NCBI GenBank assembly: GCA_037501455.1
Contig: CM074860.1
Span: 54,694,501-54,758,500 of the forward strand
Length of the DNA stretch: 64,000 bases
Origin: Lantana camara
Taxonomy: Eukaryota; Streptophyta; Magnoliopsida; Lamiales; Verbenaceae
Reading direction: 5' to 3'
Of this stretch, positions 49,227-61,582 are shown piece by piece. The notes under the pieces were generated by a model, which was not told the DNA's origin, did no database searches, and saw only the letters and a list, made by a program, of their open reading frames with translations. The stretch's first letter is position 1. Each line of letters begins with the position of its first letter. The translations under genes were made by a program, and so were the position numbers.

Positions 49227-52200
49227 CCAGGTTGCGGAAATCTGGGGTTCTCAGAGTCTCACAAGTATTCTCGTGTCTTTAGTGCTTAAATTGTGATTGA
49301 TCATTGTTTGGGGCGGCCGACCAACATGTGATTTGTTACAATTGTAGTACTAAAACTTTTTTTCAATTGAGTCAACCGTCTAGTTTTATCAACATCAAAA
49401 CTCTTGAGTTCTATTGAGTCTTTCAGTACTTTTGGAAAACAATTCGCTCGTTAGAGGTTACGATTTTGAAATTTTACCTCCTTCATCGTCTTACTTGCAT
49501 CTCCAGCTTGCGAAAATTTCCTATTTGCACTTCTAGCCCGATCGTGCTTCAAGTCCTAGAGTCACTTCAAGATACCGACAAGGCCCCTATATAATGTGTT
49601 TTATGTGCTACTTGGATACTGATTACTTGAATACTGAGCATTGATGACTTGTTATTCCCTACGTTGACAAGTGCTAGCTAATTGATAATTGATGATCCTT
49701 GATATATAATTGTTACTGGACTATTGTTGATTGGAATAATGAATGCTGATTAGCTTTGGTTCTCCAGTTTGATATGTACTTGATACTTGTTAATAAGTGC
49801 TCTGTGACATGTATACGTGTTTCATGAATATTGCCTCTGTGACATGTTGTGCACCATTCCTGACCCACATGCATTATATTTTAATCGTTGTTCCTGACAT
49901 CAGAAAGTACTTGCTTTGGAATGAAGAGGGAACTCGAATTTTGCTAAATATGGCCAGAAGTACGGTACACACTCTTAACACGCCAGTTAAGGTTCTATAA
50001 CCCTGGCGCCATGCATTCATCGCATCAAAGTTATATCTGGGCATACTTGTTCATGATCGAGTACTTGGTCATGGAAACATCATATTTAATCTCTTTTGAG
50101 ATTTGCTTTGTTGCACCATTGGTATATAAACGCATAGCTTTATCGGAGGTTAATCGCTACTACTCGTCGAATTCTGTCATGCTGCTAGAATGAGATATGG
50201 GATCATCCAAGGAAAGGATAAGGGTTGGGAAGAAGAAGAAACAAAGTATGCGTTATGGGAAGGTAAACGGTAATCTTCGTGAGAAGACGTAGCCTGTTCT
50301 TTGAATAAGCAATAAAGATCAACTCTTGTAAGAGAAATGGAGGTAGTATACGTGTTCTTAAAGGAGTTTTTGGTCATCGAAACTTATTTCCTCCTGAGCA
50401 TAAGTGTGTTAAGACTATATCAGACATGAGGGAAGTAAGACCACTTTTGAGGAAAACTATAATGAACAACTCCGACTTAGTACAAGAGGATGGAAGAAGT
50501 AACTTATTAAAGTTATAAAATTGAGGTGTAACTACCATAGCGCGTTGTTGTAGGAAACGCTCGCGTTATGTGAAACATCCAGTTGGTATAATGATACAAA
50601 GAGAACTGAATTCCCTGATAGTAAGGAAAATGTGATATCTCCTACCACTAATCGAGAAGTTATTTGGAAAACTACGAGGTTCCCGATTACGGTTCAAGTT
50701 GGATTTAAATAAGGGTAGCGTTTCCCAAATCGGAGGACAGAGAAGGATGATCCAGAACCGTTTTCCATACAGAACTAAGGGCACTCCAATTTCACAAAGA
50801 TATCGCGGCATTGACTATTATATCTACAATAATTGAGAATGTGTTGGATTTCCAGAAGGTATCCTAACAAGTTATCCTGAGCTTCGTTGGCAACATCCTG
50901 GTGTACTTAATGGCTAAAGATGCATGATTCATATGACAACTAGTATTGGGCACTTCACTGGAGCACAAGTTAACTATTAAGTTCAATGAATACAATTTTA
51001 GGTAGAAAAAGAGAAACACTCTTTGATCATATCACTTGTGGCTCAGGAAGTTGCAGATAAACCTTCAAGGGTAGGAACAACGATGGATTTGATATTATCA
51101 TGGAATACATCTAAAGTAAAGGCTTCTTTCCAGATGGAATATTATAAAGTGTCTCTAAAGGAATTAAGTAAAGATCGGCTTGTGTACCCATAACAACCTT
51201 GTTGAGAAAGTAAAAAGGACCTCCTTGCTTTAGTAATGGACACTTTGCTGGGTTACAAGCCATAAGCCAAGTTCAGATAATGCAAATTTTGGCTGGAGAA
51301 AGAGTCACAATTCTCAGGCGTATCGCAACTGTTTTGGTATAAGTGTGGATCTCTCAAAATTCGAAACAATTGTGAAGTGGAAACCGTCAAGGAATTTCCT
51401 TGGAGGAACGGAGGTTATACAACCTATACAGATGCGTCAAGAGAAGGAGAGATAGTGTTTTGACGCGATATGGAGAAATAACAGTGCATACTTTACGAAA
51501 GCTTAAACCACAAGAGATCAATTACCTTACATATGACTTGGAGTTACCAGGAATGGTTTTCGCTCTTATCAAGTGGAAGCATTACCTTTATTGGGTTATA
51601 TCTGAAGTTTTCACAAACCGAAAGAATTTATTCTATCTGTTCCGTCAGGTGGACTATGACTGCATAATTTGGTACCATCTTAAGAAGCTAATGTGGTAGC
51701 TGATGCGCTAGGTCGGAAAGTTAGGCTAGCTACCCCGATATATTATCACCACTGAAATAAGAAGGGATGAAAGCATAATGTAATGATGAGTGGATCAAGA
51801 CATGTTCACCGTTTCAAAGGAAAGGATGACGAGACCGAAGTCTAGAGTTAGTGAAGATGGGATTTTGAGGTGTAAAGGCAGAGTTGGTGTGCCTTCAGTA
51901 ATTCAAGAAGAAGAATAAGATGAGGCACACAAGACATAATATACGATACATCTTGGAAGGACAAAAATGCATTAGGATCTCACAAAACACCTATGAGGGA
52001 ATGGGATGGAAAGAGACGTAGCTGAAAATATCAACAAATGCTCAGCTTCTCAAGAGGATAAAGCAAAATACCTAAGGCCAGGCGAAAAGTTATAAACCCG
52101 GCCAACCCATACTTGGAGATAGATCAAATAATTATGGGCTTCGTCACCAGTTTACCGTAAGACAGAGGAGGACAGAACAGTATATGGGTCATAATCTACA

Positions 52201-52731
52201 GATTGATTAAATCAGCACATTCTTATCAGTTAAGATAGCGAATAAGGATAACTCTTTGGCAAAACGGTATCAAGAGGAGATTGTGGGATCTCATGGATCA
52301 CCGGCTAATATAGTGGCTGATAGAGATCCAAAGTTTACATCATAATTTCGGCAGAGTATTCCAGAGTTATGGGTAGAAACTTAGACTTCATCATAACAGG
52401 CCATCCTTAGACATATGGATAGTCACTAAGGATGATAAAGGGTCTAGAGGACATGATGAAGGTATGTGCACTAGACTCTCGGGTACCATGCAGAGACGTT
52501 CTATTTTGTTAATGAAGGAAGTACCGTAAGGACCAAGCTCAACCGATGGTTTAATCCAAATAAAGATTTTTGGAAATAAAGTTACTTGGGTTGAGATATT
52601 GGAAAATCACCTAACAAAGATCCTGAGAAAAAGACACGACATTTGGAAAGTAATGTGGTAACCAAAGAAAGATACAAGAACATCACCCGAAGTTATCCCC
52701 GGAACGGTTGTGGAATCTGAGGACAGATTCC
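49227..52731 (+). pseudogene. Array internal domain 2, degenerate gypsy pol
   Basis: It is nearly identical to the first internal domain (about five differences by eye, e.g. near 49783, 51993, 52077, 52201 and 52548), with the same broken RNase H (51400-51699) and integrase remnants. The damage therefore predates the duplication. Confidence 0.85.
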
Positions 52732-52746
52732 TTTTAAGGGGGGAAG
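52732..52746 (+). other. Array polypurine tract 2
   Basis: TTTTAAGGGGGGAAG lies two bases before LTR 3. Confidence 0.9.
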
Positions 52747-52748
52747 AT

Positions 52749-55700
52749 TGTAACAGCCCGTATCAGGACCTAGCTGAAAACAGTAAATCAAAGAGGACAA
52801 GAATGCGTTTATATACCTTGGTTCACCTTTACAAATGTTCATGCATTGCATTCTTATGTGACCAATGTGCATTCATTAGTCGTATGGTGTTTTAAGGGGG
52901 ATTTCCTTACCACGAACCAAATTTACTATTCATTTCCTGAGCCTACCTTGTCCTAGCATCTCATTGGAACCGTAGAGGTTCATAACTCATGCTTCCCAGT
53001 CATATGAACATGTTTTCGAAGCTTCGAAATCCTTTCTTGATCATTAGGGGTATTTTGGGAAATTTTGTTAAAATTACTATTCATTTTCCGAACCAGCACT
53101 ACGCCATTTTATGCGAGAGACCTCAAAGAACCTATACGTACTTTCTTGGAATTTTTCAACTCTCTTTTCAATGCTTTGAGGTTTCGTTTATGTGTCCAGA
53201 GCAATTTAAGAATTTATTTTCAAATAAAAATTTCCGTCGGTAAGAAATATTTCCTTCGTTAGAATGATTTAGCCCTTGAGATCATCACCATAACGTTCCT
53301 CGATTTTTTCTACATTTTTGGAAAGCCTTTTGGACCTTCATATCTTATCCTAGTATTTATTTCATAATTTAATTAATTTTCGAAATTCAAAAAAATCAAA
53401 TCTTCCGAAGCTTATAACTTTTAAACCGTACGTCCGATTTTGACCCGTGAGTAACCGTTTCGAAGCTAATTTTATTTCCTAGCTCTTGGGCACTTTTCCA
53501 GCTTCAAAAATACGCAGGAGGAAGGTGAAATTACCAGATTACCCCTGCTGTGACAATTATGTAAAGAAGGAAACCTATTTTTGGAAATTTCACAAAATAC
53601 CCCACCTCTAGTCCCTAAAATAAATATTATTTGCACTTTGGTCCTTCCCAACAACTATAAATAAGTGGCTTGGGGTCTCATTTGCTCCCTTACTCCAGCC
53701 ATTTCACACGCCTCTCTCTCTCCCCCTTAAGGTTAGTTTTCTTATTTTTTTTTATGTTTTAATTAGTTTAATTTATGTTTTATTTTATGTTTTAATTTAT
53801 TTATTAATTATGCTAGGTTTAGGATTTAATTTATGTTTTATTTTATGCATGAAATATGTGATTTAATTCATGTTTTAAATATTCATGAATTTATGAATTA
53901 TGTTTCTTATAGTATAGTTTATTATGAAATGTGTTACATAATTTAATTATGTTACAATTTAATTATGTGACAATTATTATGACATGTTACATGTTATATT
54001 TTATTTATTTTATGATCATACTTAGGTAATTTAATTTGTTACCTAATTTAATTAAATGTTACATGTTATTTAATGTTACATAATTAAAGTATAACCTATA
54101 GTTTAACATGTTACATGTTTAATTAATTGTTACATACTTTTACTTGACCAATTGATATATGTTATGGTATACATGTATAATATACGTATACGTATTTGAT
54201 TCCAACATGTATAAATACGTGTATACTTTCGTATAAATACTATGTGTATTTCCATAACAAACACGTATGTACTTTTGTATAAATACCGTATATATTCTAG
54301 TATAAATACCGCATGTATTCTTGTATAAATACTGTATGTACCCTGTATACATACTGTATAAATACGGTAGGTATCCCCGTATAAATACCGTATACATACA
54401 GTATAAATACCGTATACATACGATATAAATACACGTATACATACAGTATAAGTACCGTATACATACAGTATATATACCGTATACTTGAATAGTGACCTTT
54501 GACCTTGACCTTTGACCCTTGAACTTTGACTTTGACCATTGACTTTGACCTTGACCAAGAATTTTGACTTTTAACCTAAATGATCGTTTCAAAGAGACGA
54601 ATTCAACGGTCAAAGCCTTTTTCAAAAATTCTCAAAAACAGGGGATCAAAGTAGGTTTCAAAGTTCGCATTTCTTTTCTAAATGAGATTGTTTTAAGACC
54701 CTAAGAATATATACCCTTGAGTTCTTGACACGAGCTTTCAACTGAGACTAATCGTTTACTTGCATCCTTTCTTCGAAAAGATTATTCCTTGTTTAAGTGT
54801 TCCGCATTCTTGTTGATCTTATACTTCAATACATGGATATCCTCACTCAATCATGAATCATTTATATAGTTTGGAACTCAGTTCCTTAAGGCTCATGTCT
54901 ATGATCATAAATTGATTAAAGATTGTTCGATTGCATTGATCTATTAACTCAAGTTTAAGGACAACTCACAATCAATGTTTCATTCTTAGTTAAATGATTC
55001 TCCTGCATTAAATGGTATTACTATCTTATGTACTGCATTACATGAATCCTATTATGCCTTCATGCTTTGATGGTTATTGAATGATTATCATGAAATCTCG
55101 CCACATGATATGATATACTTTGATAACGCTTTGTCCTGTACATGTGATATCGTTATGTGTTATTGAATGTCTTAAGGTCGTCCCTACTTGCTTATGTGAC
55201 TATATGGTCTTGGATAGAAACTTAATCATTCACCACTCACAGGTGAAGTCCGGATTTACTGTGGCTCTGGTATTATTGCATAATACCGTATCTGTAGGTG
55301 AGGTTTAAACTATTTCAACTGGAACCATGAATATTCCTTCGTTTTCAAATGATTTCAAAATCAACGCCTTCGGGTGCAAAGATTCCTATCTTTCAAAGTT
55401 TAACGTTTTCCCGTTTTGGGACAATGCTTCAAGATTAAAGCAATGATCTCTGATATACGTTCTGTTCACTGTTATGCCACTTTGATTAAAGGTTCAGTCT
55501 TCTGAACTCTGTGTGCTTATGCACTTTTGATATTCTGAAAGCAAGCTTTGGAAATTTTGCTATGTTGGGCCCTGGCGGTATGGTTAAGTAGTAGACCGGG
55601 AGGCGTGCGCCAATGGCTACTATGAGACTGGCCGCCGTAATGACCTTGGTGATGGTTTAATCGGAGGTTGGTTACTCCACATCGAAGGTCGGGAGAGGTG

Positions 55701-56612
55701 GTAAATTCCTCCCGTTTTGCACGTCACCGCGGGGTAGCTCCCTGGGCGTGACAATAAGGGGAGAAGGGGTGGTGCATGTGATTATGGGTGTTGGGATCCT
55801 AATGGATCTCGATACCAACTTTGTAAATGTTTTTGAGGAGTAAAGGATGGATATGGCCTAGCTTGCGGGCAACTTTGGTTTTAAAGTCTGGTTCATACTT
55901 TTGGAAAATATCTCGTACCCTGTTCCCCGTTTATAAAGTATATATGAACCAGAACCTCTGATGTGTGTGCATGTGTGTGCTTGCTTGGAAATCTCGTTTC
56001 ACAGTAATGTTTTGGAATACGATTCTGAAATAAAGATTCCGAAATTCAGTTTTAAAGTACAGCTTCGAAGTAAATCCTTTTCTGAAAACCTAAAGTTTAA
56101 GTACTTATATTGTTTCAAAAGTCATGCCTCACTTAGTCCTTTTGACTAATACCTCCACCCTGTTTTCTGACCTCATGGTTTCAGGTTCAGTGATTGCTTG
56201 TTGGTTGGTATCTTGAAGTATAGGAAATCTTTTGTTGTGCTCTTGTGGTCAGGTTCTTTTGAACCATCTTGGTCTCCACCTTCTTGATGATAATGTAGCG
56301 TTCGATTAGGTACTTATCGATCTAGCCTCCGGTGTCCTTTGTTACTTGTTATATTTTCCTTGACACTCTATCGAAATATCTCTTTCAATACTCAATTCCT
56401 GTATAGTCCTTGTACTTGGTTACTAGCCTCTTGTGCTCATGATTTATGTTTCGAAAGTTTTAAATTTCTCATATTTCCGCTGCAATATTCCCTTCTAGTA
56501 CTCTGATCTTGTATTGTGTTGTCCGTTCGTCGGCGCGCTTCTTGGGGGCTAGGTCTCCTAGCCACTTGAGAGGTACGACGGTGCGGGGTTGTGGCCTCTT
56601 CGGGGTGCTACA
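52749..56612 (+). repeat. Array LTR 3 (3864 bp)
   Basis: It ends GGGGTGCTACA at 56612, followed by TSD GCATC. It has about eleven private substitutions, the most of the three. TATA box, GTATA array, W-box cluster and mini-exon are all present. Confidence 0.95.
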
Positions 56613-58997
56613 GCATCTCACCTCAGGATTGTGTTGGAGACCCTTAGAGAGCACAAGCTTTATGCCAAGTTTAGTAAGTGCGAGTTCTGGCTCGACAGAG
56701 TGTCTTTTCTGGGTCACATAATTTCAGGTGAGGGGATTGAAGTTGATCCTTCTAAGATTGAGACCGTGACTCAGTGGGAAAGACCGAAGAATGCCTCCGA
56801 GATAAGAAGTTTTCTCGGGTTAGCGGGTTACTATAGGAGATTTGTGAAGAATTTGTCCAAGATTGCTTGCCCGTTGACTCGATTAACTAAGAAGGAGGTG
56901 AAGTATGAGTGGGATGATGGGTGCGAGAGAAGTTTCCAAGCTTTGAAGGAAAGATTAACTTCAGCACCAGTTCTTACCCTACCCGAGGGATCCGAGGGCT
57001 ATTCAGTTTTTGCAGATGCTTCTAAGGAAGGACTCGGATGTGTATTGATGCAAAATGGCCGAGTGGTGGCCTATGCTTCTAGAAAGTTGAAGGAACACGA
57101 GAAGAACTACCCCACTCATGATCTCGAGCTTGCAGCGGTTGTGTTTGCTTTGAGGAAGTGGCGTCATTACCTCTATGGAACGACTTTCGAGATATTCACG
57201 GATCATAAGAGCCTCAAGTATCTTTTCACTCAGAAGGAACTGAATAATAGATAGAGGCGTTGGATGGAATTCTTAGAGGATTATGACTGCACGATTCAGT
57301 ATCATCCAGGCAAGGCTAATGTCGTGGCAGATGCTTTGAGCAGAAAAGCAAGTGTTTCAGGTTTGAGTGCAGAGTCTTCAGGTCAGGGTTCGACAGTTTT
57401 GGTTTCAGTGGCTCGGTTAGCTAACATCACAGTTCAGCCGGATTTGAAACAGAGGTTGTTGGATTCTCAGGCTTCGGATACAGAGATTCAGAGACTAGTG
57501 GTTCGGTCTAGGATAGACCCCGAGACGAAGTTTGGGTTTGATGATTCCGGGTTGTTCAGGTTCAAGACCAGGGTTTGTGTCCCAGAAGACCTCAAGAGGT
57601 TAATACTTGAGGAAGGACATCGTTCGGGATATTCCATTCACCCCGGTGGTACGAAGATGTACCGAGATTTGAAGGAATACTTCTGGTGGAATGGCATGAA
57701 GAGAGATGTCGCGAACTTTGTGAAGCGGTGTCTCACGTGCCAAGTGGTGAAGGCAGAACACCAGAAACCGGGAGGAACTCTCCAACCACTTCCGATTCCT
57801 GAATGGAAGTGGGAGCAAGTGACTATGGACTTCGTGTCCGGCTTGCCTAGATCAAGAGGAGGTTATGATGGAATTTGGGTGATAGTCGACCGATTGACCA
57901 AGTCTGCTCATTTTCTCAAGGTAAAGATGTCTTACAAGACTCCGAAGTTGGCAGAATTGTATTGTAACGAGATTGTGAGACTTCATGGGGCTCCTGCTAG
58001 TATTGTTTCAGATCGTGATCCGAGGTTCACAGCTAAGTTTTGGCAGGATCTTCAGAGCAGGTTGGGTACAAGGCTTAATTTTAGCACTGCTTTTCATCCT
58101 CAGACAGATGGACAATCAGAGAGACTGATTAAGTATTTAGAGGATTTGTTGAGGGCGTGTGCTTTGGATTTCCAGGAAAAGTGGGATAAGCATTTAGCTC
58201 TGGTTGAGTTTGCCTATAACAACAGTTTTCAGACTTCTATTGGTATGGTTCCCTACGAGGCACTATATGGAAGGAAGTGCAGATCGCCTCTATTTTGGGA
58301 TATGGAAGATTGGCGGTGGACAGAGGAGAATAAGCTTGAAAGAGAAACACCTCGAGAGAGATTGGATAAGACCACTGCTAAGGTTAAGTTGATTCAGCAA
58401 AGAATAAAGGCAGCTCAGGACCGTCAGAAGAGCTATGCGGATAAGAGGAGAAGGCCCCTTGAGTTTGAAGTCGGAGATAAGGTTTTCTTGAAAGCATCTC
58501 CGAGGAAGGGATTTTCTCGAATAGGTCGAGGTGGGAAGCTTAACCCGAGATACCTTGGACCTTTTGAAATCCTTGAGAGGGTTGGTGAAGTGGCGTATAG
58601 GTTGGACCTACCACCGAGATTGACCGGGATACATAATGTGTTTCACGTCTCGCAGCTCAGGAAATTTTATCCCGAAGAATCAACCATTCTCCCTGTGGAA
58701 GAGGTACAACTTGAGACGGATTTGACGATAGTAAGACATCCGGTTGAGATTCAAGACCGGAAGATACAAGTGTTGAGGAATAAACAGATTCCCTTGGTCC
58801 GAGTTCTTTGGAGAGATCAGAAATCTGAAGAGTCTACTTGGGAGACTGAGGAGAAGATGAGACGGTTGTACCCAGAGTTGTTCTCAGGTCAGACAGTTAA
58901 CCTGGGGACCAGGTTCTCTGAAGGGGGGGAGGTTGTAACACCCCGACTCACAGTCGGTACAGGTAAATTATGTGAATTAATATTATTTGCGTTTTAG
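56613..58997 (+). pseudogene. Young gypsy pol, 3' part: RT end, RNase H, integrase, chromodomain
   Basis: It resumes the 35768 frame at the TSD. The RT thumb (FSKCEFWL) leads into RNase H ([37 protein letters not shown]). A TAG at 57252-57254, where relatives have a Gln codon (a C-to-T change), stops the frame. It reopens unchanged into the integrase zinc finger (HPGGTKMYRDL ... CLTCQ), catalytic core (IVDRLTKSAHFL, SDRDPRFT, DGQSERLI), the GPFEILERVGE tail and a C-terminal chromodomain (VEIQDRKIQVLRNKQIPLVRVLW). The chromodomain identifies a chromovirus and directs insertion to heterochromatin in this group. The frame has no stop before the LTR and runs 64 bases into it. Confidence 0.95.
58921..58932 (+). 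other. Young gypsy polypurine tract
   Basis: AAGGGGGGGAGG lies directly before the 3' LTR at 58934. Confidence 0.92.
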
Positions 58998-61582
58998 ATT
59001 ATTTGTATAGGACTATTTTGAATTATTTGAACTTATATGAATTTATTTAAATTAATGTTGCATGTAATTTATTCGTTTTAATTTGAGTTGGCCTTATTTG
59101 AACCTGTATGTGTTGAACCGAACCAACTTGAACCGGAAACCTTGAACCGAACCCGTGAACCGAACCGGTCCAGCCTTAAAAGGCTGAACCATTTTCCTTT
59201 CTCCTTCTTCACGTTCAAACAACAACCAAGCTAGCTAGAAGCAAAACCCCAAGTTTGATCATCCAACTTCCCAAGCCGAGTTCTCTCTCGTTTCTTCGTC
59301 TTTTCTTGAACTTAGGTAGGTTTCGGATTCCCCTCGTCGTGCTCGTCGTTTCTATGGTTTAATTTCTGAGTTTGGAGTGAGTTTTGCATGCCTTTGCTTC
59401 CTTACGTGAATAGTAAGGGTTTAGAGAAAACCTGGATTTCTTGCTCTTTGCTTGATGTGTTTGCTCCCTAGCTTCAATTATGAGTTGTATATGTTGTATG
59501 TGTTGTCTATATTGCATTAACTCCATGGTTGGTGGAGTATTTATTGATGATCATGTTTTTAGTTTGAATTTTGCAATCCCTTGATCATGCTTTTAAATTC
59601 CGTTTCTTGCGTTATTTGAGTGTTTATATGTCAAGCATGATTTATATGTATTGTGTGTGCATTTTGAGGGGTTGTGGCAACTCTTGGGTATTGGTTTTGG
59701 CCATTTTTGGCTCAAACTTGAGCTTCCCCTGTTTCTGTAAAATGAATTCTGTTCCAGCTCTCGAACCAGGCCGGAACGGCCGTTCCCGCCCAGTTTCAAA
59801 CTGGGAACGACCGTTCCCAGGCCCGGTACTGTTCATCCCGAGAGTGGGAACGACCGTTCCCAGTTTGTACTGGGAACGGGAACGGTCGTTCCCAGGGCCG
59901 GAACTCCTCCTACTGGGTCAAATCCGCGATCGTGGATTTTTCCTTTTGGAAAAATCCGCGAGGGTGGATTTGAGGCAGTAGCTTGGAAAAAATCCATGGG
60001 GGTGGATTTTTCCCTTTGGAAAAATCCATGGGGGTGGATTTTGCCATTTCTTCTCTTTGATTTATTTATGCATTTGTATGATTTTGAATGCTTTTCTTTT
60101 GCATATTTATGTTATAATTTGATTGTTTTGCATAATTAAATTGTAACTAAGTATGTGTGCTATGATTTTGTGAATTTTATGAATTAATTGTGACATTTTA
60201 GCTATGAACATGAATCATGCATTTTGCCGAGCGTCTTCTTTGGTTCATATAGAGTCTAAGTCTTGGGCTTTCGTGTTTTCTTTTCAGAGGAGGTTCCAGT
60301 TGACGAGCCCGAGGCGTAGGTTGTTCACGTCTGCTCATATTTTTGCCAAGCACAAGGTGAGGTTTAGGAATTTTATTAGCTAAGCGACCTAAAGCCTTAT
60401 GTGATGTTTTCAAGCCGTGCATGTGATTATATATTATATATATAGATATGTATGTGTTGATTAGAATATGTTTATGATCTTGTGAACAACTTTGCTTTGG
60501 GAAAAGATATTAAGTAAGCCTATGTAAGCTATATTTTGGAAAAGCTTTACGATTCTGTTAGCGAGATCGCCATGAAAGATTTGGCATGTGATATGATATG
60601 ATTTGTATGTGTGGATCCAAGGAGCTACGGGTAAGGAACCCTCGGGACGGTTCGGGCCGTCGAGGTTCGGCCTGTGCGTAGTCTCCATCCGATATATCAC
60701 ACGCGACCCCTGGGAGTTTGGGAAGGTGTGATATTTCGATGCCTTCGGCGTAAAAACCGGGGAGGGCACGATGTGGGTTCGCTACCCCTCGTGAGTCTGT
60801 ATATGTATGGATGGTTAGGGCCGCCGGTGGCTCTTCCATCATTGGTGTAGAGGGGACATGTATGATTTCTGATTTGTTTGTTCTGAGGAGTAAAGGTTGG
60901 AAGCTCGTTCTCGCCGAGCATTATGTTTGTTGTGTATGTTTGAGAAGTATGAATCGGGATAGTGTTTTTGAAAGGTTTTAAAGTATATGTATTTGTTTTT
61001 GGAACGTTTTAGTTTGTAAAACCTATTCCGGTTCATAATTTCGCCCTTTGCTTTGTGCTCTGCTCTATATATATGTAGGGTGTGGGTGTGCGTTAGCCCC
61101 CTCACTCAGTCAGTTGACTGATCCTCGTTTACTCTTTTAGTTGCAGGTTTTGGGAGCGTGAGCTAGGCGGAGAAGTGTGTCTTCTGTTGCACTTGTCAGT
61201 CTAGGTTTCGTTAGGTGCATTTACATACCTGCACGTTATTATTTTGTATTTGTACAGCTATGATTTGTATCTATTTACTTGTTATTTTGTTCGAGCCGGG
61301 ATGGCTTTTGTACGTGACGTGTTGGTACTTATATGTAAATACTATATGGATAGGTGTGAGTTGGTACCTACGTATATATATATATATGCGATGAGTTTTG
61401 CTTGTTGCTTTTATTTATTCGCTTCCGCGCACTCTGTTTTGGTTTTGGTTTAGCTCCGCCTAGCCTAGAGTGTGTGTTTGGTCTCCCGTTCGCTATGATT
61501 CGGATTCGGGTGCGGACATTCCATTTCGTATTCGGGTTCGGATTATGGTGCGGGGGATGTGGCCCTACGTGTGGGTGCTACA
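58934..61582 (+). repeat. 3' LTR of young gypsy (2649 bp)
   Basis: It matches 32914-35560 apart from about seven substitutions and one extra TA near 61380. It is followed by TSD GTTTT. It carries the same palindromes (59765-60050), mini-exon (60288-60356) and intron-like segment (60357-61146). Confidence 0.95.

Larger units (their letters stand above)
37936..56612 (+). mobile_element. Tandem LTR-internal-LTR-internal-LTR array
   Basis: The 18,677-bp insertion has three LTRs (3865, 3864, 3864 bp) and two internal domains with a period of about 7406 bp. One TSD, GCATC (37931-37935 and 56613-56617), flanks the whole array, and none lies at the inner borders. The internal domains differ at about five sites by eye and share the same disabling changes in pol. 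Private differences are about 5, 5 and 11 in LTRs 1, 2 and 3, so no LTR is clearly a mosaic of the others. It arose by unequal recombination between LTRs or insertion of an already tandem DNA. An assembly duplication is possible but disfavoured by the scattered differences. Confidence 0.93.
32914..61582 (+). mobile_element. Young Tekay-type gypsy, split by a nested array
   Basis: This is a full element with a 2647-bp and a 2649-bp LTR and an exact TSD GTTTT (32909-32913, 61583-61587). Without the 37936-56612 insertion and its TSD copy it is about 10.0 kb. By eye the LTRs differ at about seven bases and one 2-bp TA indel, so it is recent. It inserted antisense into the pol of the older gypsy, between RNase H and integrase. 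It encodes every expected domain, with a single nonsense codon seen at 57252-57254. Confidence 0.95.

Noticed and set aside
37936..56612. LTR divergence in the array exceeding that of its host element, as evidence of an age paradox
   Set aside because: About 15 differences in 3865 bp against 7 in 2648 bp is within sampling error when counted by eye.
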